In this document: piece by piece, positions 8,775 to 16,157 of the stretch
How positions within the stretch are numbered: position 1 is the first letter of the stretch
How the letters are laid out: the number at the start of each line of letters is the position of its first letter
Assembly: GCF_000019165.1 (NCBI RefSeq)
Contig: NC_010337.2
Coordinates: 1,946,501-2,010,500, forward strand
DNA: 64,000 nucleotides
Direction of reading: 5' to 3'
From: Heliomicrobium modesticaldum Ice1
GTDB taxonomy: Bacteria; Bacillota; Desulfitobacteriia; Heliobacteriales; Heliobacteriaceae
Notes under the pieces: model-generated
The model's database searches: none
Seen by the model: the letters and a program-made list of their open reading frames with translations, nothing else
Told to the model about the DNA's origin: nothing
Position numbers and translations under genes: made by a program

Positions 8775-8780
8775 ATTATA
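8775..8780 (-). promoter_or_regulatory. Possible -10 box for the membrane polyferredoxin gene
   Basis: A perfect TATAAT on the minus strand lies about 30 bases before the GTG start. I see no convincing -35 hexamer. Confidence 0.4.
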
Positions 8781-8879
8781 GCACCATCATGCTTGTACTG
8801 TATAGGGGTATGGGGTATGTTTTTTTAGGAAATTCGTTTTTCAAGGAGACGTCGTACCTCAACAGGGGAGAGGAGCCTT

Positions 8880-8921
8880 AAAAAAGATAAGGCCGGAATG
8901 CGCTTTTATCGCATCCGGCTT
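8880..8921 (-). terminator. Terminator of the FAD-protein gene
   Basis: On the minus strand an imperfect stem (AAGCCGGATGCG with CGCATTCCGGCCTT) ends in ATCTTTTTT. It lies 90 bases beyond the stop codon at 9012. Confidence 0.65.
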
Positions 8922-9011
8922 CATGTTGTGACAGGTTCCGATGAGGCTTTCAGGCTTCGGGACTCCGATTATTTCCGATTCTCTTTATTTTTGGATTCTG
9001 TCCGATTCTGA

Positions 9012-10391
9012 TTACCGTTGGAGACGCGCTGCGATCACCCGGGCCACATGGACACCGCTGGCGCTGGCCTGGGAAAGGCCACGGGTCACGCCGGCGCCGT
9101 CGCCGATAGCGAACATGTTGGCGATCTGCGTCTCCAACTGATGGGTCAACTTCAGGCGAGAGCTGTAGAACTTCACCTCTACGCCGTAGAGCAGGGTGTC
9201 ATTGTTGGCCATGCCCGGGGCGATCTTGTCGAGGGCGTAGATCATCTCAACGATGTTGTCCAGGTGGCGTTTCGGGAGGACGAGGCTGAGATCGCCGGGG
9301 ACGGCTTTCAGGGTCGGCTTGGTGAAGCTCTGGGCGAGGCGGTGCTCATTGGTGCGGCGGCCTTTGACGAGGTCGCCGAAACGCTGGACGAGGACGCCGC
9401 CGCCGAGCAGGTTGGAGAAGGAGGCGATCCGCTTGCCGTACTGGTGGGGTTCGTTGAAGGGCTCGGTGAAGCGGTTGCTCACCAGCAGGGCAAAGTTGGT
9501 GTTGCGGCTGTGCAACTTCTCATCACGGTAGCTGTGACCGTTGACGGTGATGATACCGTCGGTGTTCTCGGCCACCACGTAGCCGTAAGGGTTCATGCAG
9601 AAGGTGCGGACCAAGTCGCCGTACTGTTTGGTCCGGTAGACGAGCTTGGCTTCATAGACCTCATCGGTGATGTGCTGGAACACCTCTGCGGGGATCTCAA
9701 CGCGGACGCCCACATCGACCTGGTTGTTGAAAAGAGACAGGCTCAGGTGCTTGCACTGGCTGGCGAACCACTCCGAACCGGCTCGACCGGGGGCGGCGAT
9801 CAGGTAGTCGCATTCGATCTTTTCCGGTTTTCCAATGTCCAGCAGGAAGCTCTTTTCGTTCGGGATGATGGCGGACACGGGTGTCCGGAAAAGGAGGGTC
9901 ACTTTCTTGTGGAGATATTCAAAGAGGTTCTTCAGGATCTGCAGGTTGTTCTCGGTGCCCAAGTGGCGCACCTTGGCGTGGAGCAGGTGCAGGTCATGGG
10001 CCAGGGCCTTTTTACCGATAGTGCTCTTTTCAGTGCTGAACAGGTCGGAAGGTGCGCCGTAGTGCAGGTTGATCCTATCTACGTATTCGATGAGGTCCAT
10101 CACGTCTTGCGCCGGCAGGTACTCCTGGAGCCATCCGCCGAATTCGGTGGTGAAGTTATACTTGCCGTCAGAGAAGGCGCCGGCACCGCCGAAACCGCGC
10201 ATGATATCACAGGGGTTGCACTTGACGCAACGGGACGATTTTTTTTCAGCGATGGGGCATTTCCTGGAGTAGATATCGCTGCCCGCTTCCAGGATGATCA
10301 CTCGGGCGGACGGACATGTGACGACAAGTTCGTAGGCTGCGAAAATCGCGGAAGGTCCGCTTCCGATAATTGCCACATCATACTTGTTCAT
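9012..10391 (-). CDS. FAD-dependent oxidoreductase, COG2509-like
   Basis: 459-residue protein with an N-terminal Rossmann FAD site (DVAIIGSGPSAIFAAYEL, residues 5-22) and the matching C-terminal GDGAGVTRGLSQASASG motif that closes the FAD pocket. A Cys cluster, C49 plus SRCVKCNPC near residue 55, is followed by MRGFGGAGAFSDGKYNF, a signature of the uncharacterised FAD dehydrogenases related to geranylgeranyl reductase-like proteins. The reaction is unknown. ATG start at 10391. It is monocistronic by position, with its own promoter and terminator. The Cys motif may bind a metal or take part in redox; not proven. Confidence 0.85.
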   Translation of the reverse strand: MNKYDVAIIGSGPSAIFAAYELVVTCPSARVIILEAGSDIYSRKCPIAEKKSSRCVKCNPCDIMRGFGGAGAFSDGKYNFTTEFGGWLQEYLPAQDVMDLIEYVDRINLHYGAPSDLFSTEKSTIGKKALAHDLHLLHAKVRHLGTENNLQILKNLFEYLHKKVTLLFRTPVSAIIPNEKSFLLDIGKPEKIECDYLIAAPGRAGSEWFASQCKHLSLSLFNNQVDVGVRVEIPAEVFQHITDEVYEAKLVYRTKQYGDLVRTFCMNPYGYVVAENTDGIITVNGHSYRDEKLHSRNTNFALLVSNRFTEPFNEPHQYGKRIASFSNLLGGGVLVQRFGDLVKGRRTNEHRLAQSFTKPTLKAVPGDLSLVLPKRHLDNIVEMIYALDKIAPGMANNDTLLYGVEVKFYSSRLKLTHQLETQIANMFAIGDGAGVTRGLSQASASGVHVARVIAARLQR

Positions 10392-10441
10392 CTGGACAAA
10401 TCCCCTCGCGTTATTACTCGGCTATTGGCAGACCACCGGAT

Positions 10442-10470
10442 ATTATACGAGAGATGATAGGAAAAGTAAA
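10442..10470 (-). promoter_or_regulatory. Promoter of the FAD-protein gene
   Basis: Minus-strand TTTACT, 17 bases, TATAAT, about 50 bases before the ATG at 10391. The 330-base gap between this gene and the next one holds this promoter and the divergent promoter at 10614. Confidence 0.5.
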
Positions 10471-10613
10471 TGACAAATTGCACAAGTTGACGGAATGTTG
10501 CTCTTAAAGGAAGTTCCGGCGCAGGTCCGCCTGCCTCATTCAGCGAACCGGCCTTTGATGGGGAAGGATACAGTATTTTTTGAAAAAGGGGCGTGCCATT
10601 TTTGCGAAAAGAC

Positions 10614-10642
10614 TTGAAAATATTGCAGCGCCATCCTATAAT
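10614..10642 (+). promoter_or_regulatory. Sigma-A promoter of the 47-residue Cys-rich gene
   Basis: TTGAAA, exactly 17 bases, TATAAT: a near-consensus promoter. It starts about 70 bases before the small open frame at 10720 and has no other plausible target. Confidence 0.75.
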
Positions 10643-10719
10643 AAAAGAAAATTAACACATTCACAAAGTGGCGGACAAGAAAAGACGGAGCATGAGAATG
10701 AGACAAGGAGGCGCTTGAG

Positions 10720-10863
10720 ATGACGCAAGCGGTAGTCAAGATCTTTCCCGCCCCGGAGATCGACCCGTTGCTGATGTGTGTGCACCAACCCCATGAATGT
10801 GTCCACTGCGGCGGCTGCGGCTTCTCGATGCTGGAAACGGAAGTCCCGGCTGAATTGCAATGA
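10720..10863 (+). CDS. 47-residue Cys/His-rich protein, unknown function
   Basis: Short gene with every sign of real expression: near-consensus promoter at 10614, AAGGAGG at 10705-10711 with 8-base spacing to ATG, and a hairpin at 10930 downstream. The product is acidic to neutral with no signal peptide. Its centre carries C20, H22, H25, C27, H29, C30 and C33, i.e. an HxxHxCxHCGGC cluster that looks suited to bind zinc, iron or an iron-sulfur centre. I recognise no family. It sits between the divergent FAD protein and the convergent sod pseudogene. It could be a metallochaperone, a small ferredoxin-like or zinc-ribbon fragment, or a precursor peptide; none can be chosen from sequence alone. 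Confidence 0.7.
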   Translation: MTQAVVKIFPAPEIDPLLMCVHQPHECVHCGGCGFSMLETEVPAELQ

Positions 10864-10929
10864 CAAAGGGCCTCCGCGCTAGGGCCCGGAGATCGCCCTG
10901 AGCAGCCCATGACCAACGAAATGACCAGA

Positions 10930-10955
10930 AGCCCGCGATCCTGCGGGCTTTCCTG
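10930..10955 (+). terminator. Hairpin terminator after the 47-residue gene
   Basis: AGCCCGC / GCGGGCT stem with a six-base loop, followed by TTCCTGTTTC, a weak T-rich tail. Confidence 0.6.
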
Positions 10956-10983
10956 TTTCAGGCGTTGGTCTTTCGTCGGCCCT

Positions 10984-11468
10984 TTAACGGTAACTACCCG
11001 GGATGAGCGGCAATTGACCCTGCATGGCCAGCAGCAGGCGCGTCTCCACCTCGATCCAATTGACCAACTGCCACCAGGCATTGATGTAGTCGCGGCGGCG
11101 GCGCTGAACTGCTCTTGAAAACTGCGGAGGTTACCGAAATAGGCGGTCACTTGGCCGCGCGTATGGGGCCCTGGTTGCCTGCCCCGTCCGGGCAGGGCCA
11201 TGATCGCCCAGTAGAGGCTGTGCAGGATGTGACCGGAACCGTGGAAAGCCAACTCGCGCTCCCAGTGCTTGATCAGGGAAAAATCGTTCTGCTGGCGCGC
11301 TTCGACCAGTTTGCGTTCCGCTTTGTTTAATCCTTCCACATAGGACAAGTGGTGGCGGTCGTGGTGGAGCTTCAGCGTTTCCGCACCGATCACCGGTTCT
11401 AAAGCGTTGTAAGGATAGGGGAGGGGCGGCAGTTGATGGCCGCCGGGAGGAATCATGAGATAAGACAT
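10984..11468 (-). pseudogene. sod: Fe/Mn superoxide dismutase, internally deleted and frameshifted
   Basis: The 5' part, from ATG 11468 behind AAGGAG (11476-11481), encodes a normal Fe/Mn-SOD N-terminus: PPLPYPYNALEPVI, the first metal His in LKLHHDRHHLSYV and the second in AFHGSGHILHSLYW. Near 11091-11104, in a GCGGCGGCGGC run, the frame jumps, and after a shift it continues as RRRDYINAWWQLVNW, the normal SOD C-terminus, ending at TAA 10984. About 55-60 residues are missing between the two parts, including the usual Gly-Ser-Gly-Trp core and the DVWEHAYY segment that gives the third and fourth metal ligands. The product could not bind metal normally. The reading is a deletion, perhaps through the short GCC/GGC repeat; an assembly error is possible but would need to lose about 170 bases. 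Confidence 0.85.
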
Positions 11469-11667
11469 AGAACGTCTCCTTCCGTCCGCATAGGGTCGTT
11501 TCACCTTTTTTGACGTTTTCATTTTTGCTTCCCAAGGTTTCGCTTCATAGTTACTGGCTGGAATCGGAACCTATACCAAGCGCCAGCTTTTCCCAAATAG
11601 CCAGCGAATCTGTGCCGCGCCGGCAGGAATGCTACCTCGACAGAAAAAGCTTCGCGAAGGCCCTTTC

Positions 11668-11696
11668 TTTACAGCGCTCGTCCATTGTGCGATAAT
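11668..11696 (+). promoter_or_regulatory. Promoter upstream of tatA
   Basis: TTTACA, 17 bases, GATAAT, with a TGC extension before the -10 box. It gives a leader of about 135 bases to tatA. The remaining part of the 370-base gap between the sod pseudogene and tatA shows nothing else I can name. Confidence 0.6.
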
Positions 11697-11837
11697 ACCC
11701 TCAAAGAAGCGTGCAGGAGGCCCGACCATCGATCGCCGGCCTGTTCCCGGCGGACTGCGTCATAATCGCGTTGCAAACGAGCCAATTTAATGAAAGAACT
11801 GGCCTGTCCCCGCGGGCGTTGGCCAGGGAGGTGCTTG

Positions 11838-12059
11838 GTGTTGGGTTCCTTAGGCATACCGGAACTGTTATTGATTCTCGTCGTGGCCATGCTGATTTTT
11901 GGGGCGGGCAAGCTCCCTGAGATTGGCCGATCCCTGGGTCGCGGGATCAATGAGTTCAAAAGCGCTGTCAGCAATGACGGGGAAGAGACAAAAGAATTGA
12001 AGGCAAAGCCCCCGGTGAAGGGCGATACCCAAGGGGATGCTCCTTCAAAGGACAACTGA
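11838..12059 (+). CDS. tatA: Twin-arginine translocase subunit TatA/E
   Basis: Small pore-forming Tat subunit of 73 residues: one N-terminal membrane helix (about residues 4-21), the [14 protein letters not shown] hinge and amphipathic helix, then a charged tail. I place the start at GTG 11838 after AGGGAGG (11825-11831); neighbouring TTG codons at 11835 and 11841 are possible. The longer frame from the ATG at 11790 would put 16 extra residues before the membrane helix and is rejected. Works with TatC encoded at 5433. It is followed after 60 bases by the prenyl diphosphate synthase. Confidence 0.88.
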   Translation: MLGSLGIPELLLILVVAMLIFGAGKLPEIGRSLGRGINEFKSAVSNDGEETKELKAKPPVKGDTQGDAPSKDN

Positions 12060-12119
12060 TCTGTAAGGGCACGTCTCAACCGGCGTGTCTTTATTCATGT
12101 TATTGGAGCAGGTGACAGC

Positions 12120-13082
12120 ATGCAGTTTCAATTATTTCATGAGATCCAAGCCGACCTGGCCAAGGTTGAGGCGGAATTGCAAAAGTACGTCGACACGTCC
12201 CTGCCGACACTGACCGCCGCATCGAGCCACCTGCTTCATGCGGGCGGGAAACGGTTGCGGCCTGCCTTCGTGTTGTTGGCCGGGAAATTTCACAACTACG
12301 CCTTGGAGCGATTGCTGCCGCTGGCGGTGGCCCTCGAATTGATCCACATGGCCACCCTCGTTCATGACGATGTGGTCGACGAGTCGAAGACGCGCCGGGG
12401 CATCCCGACCGTCCGGGCGCGCTGGGGTAACCGCATCTCCTTGCACACGGGAGACCACCTCTTTGCCCGATCGCTCCTGCTGATCTCTGAGTTGAACGAT
12501 CCTGCCATGACGGCGGTGCTGGCGAAGATCAGCGTGGAGATGTGCGAGGGTGAGATCCAGCAGATGGAGGCCACCTATGATGTCCATCAGACCTTCCGGG
12601 ACTACCTCTACCGGATCAAGCGGAAGACGGCGCTCCTGATCGCCGCATCGTGCCAACTGGGCGCTATGGCCGTCAAGGCAGATCCCTCGGCGGTGCGGGC
12701 CTTAAAAATGTATGGCCATCACCTGGGCATGGCCTTCCAGATCACCGACGACATCCTGGACATGACGGCCGATGAAAAAGAACTGGGCAAGCCGATCGGT
12801 TCCGATCTTCGCCAGGGCATCATGACGCTGCCGATCCTGGAGGCGCTCCGAGAGAGCCCTGATCTGGCGTTGCGAACCCTGGTCGCCAAGAAGGAAAAAA
12901 GTCAGGATGAGGTTTACCGGGCTATCGAGCTCATCAAAGAGACCGGTGCCGTCGAACGCAGCCAGATCATCGCCCGCCGCTACCTGGACAAGGCGAAAGA
13001 GGAATTGACACGCCTTCCGGCCATCCCGACGCGGCACACCCTGGCGGTCATCGCCGAGTACATCGAAAAGCGAACCTATTAA
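12120..13082 (+). CDS. hepT: Polyprenyl diphosphate synthase, heptaprenyl-type component II
   Basis: Makes long-chain isoprenyl diphosphate, most likely the menaquinone side chain. The first Asp-rich motif is LVHDDVVDESKTRRG with D83, D84 and D87; the second is QITDDILDMTADEKELGKP near residue 210. The region before the first motif (LELIHMATL) lacks bulky aromatic residues at the chain-length position, consistent with a long product. 320 residues matches HepT/IspB. Chain length (C35 or other) and whether a small partner subunit is needed cannot be told here. Confidence 0.9.
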   Translation: MQFQLFHEIQADLAKVEAELQKYVDTSLPTLTAASSHLLHAGGKRLRPAFVLLAGKFHNYALERLLPLAVALELIHMATLVHDDVVDESKTRRGIPTVRARWGNRISLHTGDHLFARSLLLISELNDPAMTAVLAKISVEMCEGEIQQMEATYDVHQTFRDYLYRIKRKTALLIAASCQLGAMAVKADPSAVRALKMYGHHLGMAFQITDDILDMTADEKELGKPIGSDLRQGIMTLPILEALRESPDLALRTLVAKKEKSQDEVYRAIELIKETGAVERSQIIARRYLDKAKEELTRLPAIPTRHTLAVIAEYIEKRTY

Positions 13083-13118
13083 AACGTGACGGATATCCTT
13101 TTTCCCTCTAGGGGGATG

Positions 13119-13127
13119 TGCTAGAAT
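13119..13127 (+). promoter_or_regulatory. Possible extended -10 promoter for resB
   Basis: TGCTAGAAT, an extended -10-like element, lies 34 bases before the resB start. A short CCCTCTAGGGGG inverted repeat just upstream could be a weak terminator of hepT or an operator. Confidence 0.4.
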
Positions 13128-13160
13128 AGGTTACGTTGAGAATTGAAGGAGTGAGGAAGG

Positions 13161-14537
13161 TTGATCCAATCCCAGGAAGAACGGGAAGATGCCTCCGGAA
13201 CTAACAGAGGACTTGTGGATCGAATTTGGGATATTTTCAGTTCCATGAAGCTCGGCTTGTTCCTTCTGCTTCTCATCGCCGTCGCTTCCATTATCGGCAC
13301 AGTCATTCCGCAGAACGGCGATCCCCGACAATACGGTTCCTTGTACTCGCTCTACAGCGCCCTCGGTCTGATCGACATGTACCACAGTTCCTGGTTCATG
13401 ATTCTGCTCTTCTTGTTAGCGATGAACCTCTTCATCTGCACCTTCAACCGGGCACCGGGGATCTGGCGCCAGTTCTCCCGTCCGTCGCTACCTACTGGCG
13501 CCGAGTCGGTTGGCGGGCTGGCGACGGAACGCCCTGAGCCTGTCGACGAGTTGGCCCGCCATGTTTCCGAACTCTGGCAGCGCCTCGGTTACCGCGTATT
13601 TTCTGAATCTCGTGACGGCAAACACTACATATACGCCGACAAGGGGCGGTTCGGTCTCTGGGGATCACTGCTATCCCATGTAGGCATGCTGGTCATCCTC
13701 ATCGGCGGGGTCGTCGGTCTCTATGGCGGAGAAGAGGGGCGTATGCCGGCGGAGGTGGGCAAGACCTTTCGCTTTGCCGATGTACCGGGCCTGCCCAAAG
13801 ATGAGAACCTGGAGATCCAGGTCAATGACTTCCGAACCGTCTTCCGGGAAGACGGCACTATCGCCGACTGGTTCAGCAATCTCACACTGCTGGAAAACGG
13901 CCGGGAGATCATGACCAAGGAGATCCAGGTCAACGACCCGCTGGAATACCGTGGGTATAAGGTCTACCAGGCTTTTTATGGATCCCACATTGTTGCAAAA
14001 ATCACGTCGAAGAATGATCCAGAGGGACATGCCTATACGGTCGAAGAGGGCGACGTCATTCCTGTGGCCGGAACCGACCTGGCGGTCCTCGTCTACAAGT
14101 ACATCCCTGACTTCGATCCGGCGCGGGGGATGATCTCCAAATCGAGTGAACCCCATAACCCCCGCATCGTCTTTGTCGTCTACAAAGGACGCCAGCAGAT
14201 AGACGCGCGGGCGGCTGAGATCGGCAAGGCAGAGACGATCGCCGGCGGCCTGGCCGAGGTCACTTTTCCCCAGTACAAGCCTTACACCGGCCTGTCGATC
14301 CGCCGGGATCCCGGTGTCAATATCGTCTGGTTTGGCTGCGCATGGCTGTTGATCGGGCTGGCCCTTTCCTTCTACATCTTCCACCGTCAGGTGCGGGCGG
14401 TCGTCGAGGCGCGCGAGGGCGGCAGTCGGCTCCATGTAGGCGGCACGGCTGCGAAAAACAAGATCGCCTTTGCCGACGAGTTTCAAAGACTCATTGAGCC
14501 TTATTGCCATACCGACAGGAAAGGAATGGAGGCATAA
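13161..14537 (+). CDS. resB: Cytochrome c biogenesis protein ResB (Ccs1)
   Basis: Membrane partner of ResC/CcsA in system II cytochrome c maturation, which carries heme across the membrane and joins it to CxxCH proteins outside. 458 residues, with the expected three N-terminal membrane helices (SMKLGLFLLLLIAVASIIGT, SWFMILLFLLAMNLFICTF, LLSHVGMLVILIGG), a large extracytoplasmic domain, and a final helix near residue 390. TTG start at 13161 behind GAGGAAGG. Immediately followed by resC. A substrate for the system, a small diheme protein, is encoded at 26238. Confidence 0.9.
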   Translation: MIQSQEEREDASGTNRGLVDRIWDIFSSMKLGLFLLLLIAVASIIGTVIPQNGDPRQYGSLYSLYSALGLIDMYHSSWFMILLFLLAMNLFICTFNRAPGIWRQFSRPSLPTGAESVGGLATERPEPVDELARHVSELWQRLGYRVFSESRDGKHYIYADKGRFGLWGSLLSHVGMLVILIGGVVGLYGGEEGRMPAEVGKTFRFADVPGLPKDENLEIQVNDFRTVFREDGTIADWFSNLTLLENGREIMTKEIQVNDPLEYRGYKVYQAFYGSHIVAKITSKNDPEGHAYTVEEGDVIPVAGTDLAVLVYKYIPDFDPARGMISKSSEPHNPRIVFVVYKGRQQIDARAAEIGKAETIAGGLAEVTFPQYKPYTGLSIRRDPGVNIVWFGCAWLLIGLALSFYIFHRQVRAVVEAREGGSRLHVGGTAAKNKIAFADEFQRLIEPYCHTDRKGMEA

Positions 14538-14542
14538 CGATC

Positions 14543-15385
14543 ATGGGCATGGAAGAAAACCTGCTTTTTTACGCCACCTTTGCCGCATATGGCCTCGCTG
14601 CTTTCCTATATATCTGCTTTCTGGTCCTGCGCAAGCCTGCCTTGGCCCGCATCGCCTTTTATGTCACCGCGGCCGGCGTCGTTGTCAACACGGCAGCCTT
14701 GGCGATGCGCTCGATCGTTGCCGGCTATGTGCCTCTGACGAACGGCTATGAGTTTCTGCTGGCTTTCTCCTGGGGTATCGCCTTTGTCTATCTCTTTGCC
14801 GAGCGGAAGTTTCAAGTCCCCGTCGCTGGTGCTTTTGTCATCCCTACCGCTTGGCTGCTCTTGGCCTATGTGGCCGTCGATATGTCACCGGCAGAGCGGG
14901 CCGCCCGTCCGCTTATGCCCGCTTTGCAGTCGAACTGGCTGACCATCCATGTGACAACGGCCATGATCGCCTACGGCGCTTTTGCCTTTTCTTTCGGCAT
15001 CGGACTTATGTATCTCTGGAAGGTTGCTTCAGAAAAAAGCGGCGCTACGCGGGGGCTGGCCGCCGCTTTTCCTGCTTCCGAAAAATTAGACGAGATCGGC
15101 TATCGCTTGATCGCCCTCGGTTTTCCCTTCCTGACGCTCTGCATCATCACCGGCGCCATTTGGGCGGAATTCGCCTGGGGCCGTTATTGGAGTTGGGACC
15201 CGAAGGAGACCTGGTCGCTGATCACCTGGCTCGTCTATGCCGCCTACCTGCATGCCCGGTTCACGTACGGATGGCGCGGCTCGCGCGCGGCCTGGATGGC
15301 GATCATCGGATTTTTGGCCGTATTGTTCACCTATTTCGGTGTTAACTATTTCCTCAGCGGCTGGCATACCTACGCGAGTGAATAG
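14543..15385 (+). CDS. resC: Cytochrome c biogenesis protein ResC (CcsA)
   Basis: Heme-handling membrane protein of 280 residues with about eight helices. The Trp-rich heme-binding WWD motif is clear: WGRYWSWDPKETWSLITWL near residue 211-229. A conserved His lies in the segments on both sides (IHVTTAM, YLHARF). ATG 14543 follows GGAGG at 14528-14532; the earlier in-frame ATG at 14504 overlaps resB and is rejected. The pair resBC stands directly before the tetrapyrrole genes, a functional grouping of heme supply and heme use. Confidence 0.92.
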   Translation: MGMEENLLFYATFAAYGLAAFLYICFLVLRKPALARIAFYVTAAGVVVNTAALAMRSIVAGYVPLTNGYEFLLAFSWGIAFVYLFAERKFQVPVAGAFVIPTAWLLLAYVAVDMSPAERAARPLMPALQSNWLTIHVTTAMIAYGAFAFSFGIGLMYLWKVASEKSGATRGLAAAFPASEKLDEIGYRLIALGFPFLTLCIITGAIWAEFAWGRYWSWDPKETWSLITWLVYAAYLHARFTYGWRGSRAAWMAIIGFLAVLFTYFGVNYFLSGWHTYASE

Positions 15386-15485
15386 ATCATTCATTGTGAA
15401 CGCTTCGTGGAAATTGGTGACTCTTTCGGCGCATTTTTCAGATGACGGCTCGGTAAATAGGATCGGAGAGAGATAGCATCCTGCG

Positions 15486-16157
15486 ATGGGAGATTCCTTT
15501 ACCGTCGGGGTAGAGAAAGGGGCTATGCTGTTGTATCCATTGCTGCTAAGGCTGGAGGGGCAACCATGCCTGGTCGTCGGCGGCGGTCAGGTGGCCGAGC
15601 GAAAGATCGAATCCCTTTTGGAGGTGGGTGCCCGCGTCACCGTCATCAGCCCGGCGCTTACGCCGGAGATTCAACGTTGGGTGGACGAAGGCAAACTTCG
15701 CTGCCACTTGCGCGAGTATCAGGATGGAGATGCCGCCGGATATATGGTCGTCATCGCCGCCACCGATGTGTCAACCGTCAATGAGCAGGTCGCCCGCGAC
15801 TGCTTACAGCGCAACATTTTGATCAATGCAGTCGACATCCCGCAACTTTGCAATTTTTTCGTGCCCGCCGTTGTCCGGCGGGGAGATTTGACCATCGCTA
15901 TCTCCACCAACGGATGCAGCCCGGCCATCGCCCGTCGCGTCCGCGAGAAACTGGAGGCGACCTTTGGCGAGGAGTATGGCGAGTACTTGCGGATAATGAA
16001 AAGCCTCCGCGAGCAGGTGCTGCGCGAGGTTCCCGACCCGGCCCGGCGCAAGGCGATCTTCGAGACCTTGGCTGAAGCTGGACTGCTGGAGTGCATCCAA
16101 GCAGGCGACGAACAAGCCCTCAAGGAGCGAATTGCCAAGTGTTTATCTTCGTCGTAG
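15486..16157 (+). CDS. sirC: Precorrin-2 dehydrogenase (siroheme synthase N-terminal type)
   Basis: Oxidises precorrin-2 to sirohydrochlorin with NAD; some homologues also insert iron. The N-terminal NAD site reads CLVVGGGQVAERKIESLLE, followed by the dimerisation part with AISTNGCSPAIARRVREKLE, the usual CysG/Met8-like signature. 223 residues. The given ATG at 15486 lacks a well-spaced ribosome site; ATG 15525 (MLLYPLLLRLEGQ) matches the usual N-terminus better but its AAAGG is close. It feeds siroheme to the nirJ/ahb genes below. No separate ferrochelatase is seen, so this protein or one elsewhere must insert iron. Confidence 0.88.
   Translation: MGDSFTVGVEKGAMLLYPLLLRLEGQPCLVVGGGQVAERKIESLLEVGARVTVISPALTPEIQRWVDEGKLRCHLREYQDGDAAGYMVVIAATDVSTVNEQVARDCLQRNILINAVDIPQLCNFFVPAVVRRGDLTIAISTNGCSPAIARRVREKLEATFGEEYGEYLRIMKSLREQVLREVPDPARRKAIFETLAEAGLLECIQAGDEQALKERIAKCLSSS

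Noticed and set aside
8881-8930. Plus-strand terminator
   Set aside because: The T-run is only on the minus strand, and the hairpin is better assigned to the FAD-protein gene.
9018-10457. A 479-codon open frame on the plus strand opposite the FAD protein
   Set aside because: It is an antisense shadow caused by GC-rich codon use; the minus strand encodes a clear FAD protein with both flavin motifs.
10536-11522. A continuous 328-residue protein starting with a superoxide dismutase domain
   Set aside because: Only the first ~120 residues match SOD; the rest is read-through in the wrong frame. The true SOD C-terminus lies in another frame and ends at 10984, so it is a pseudogene.
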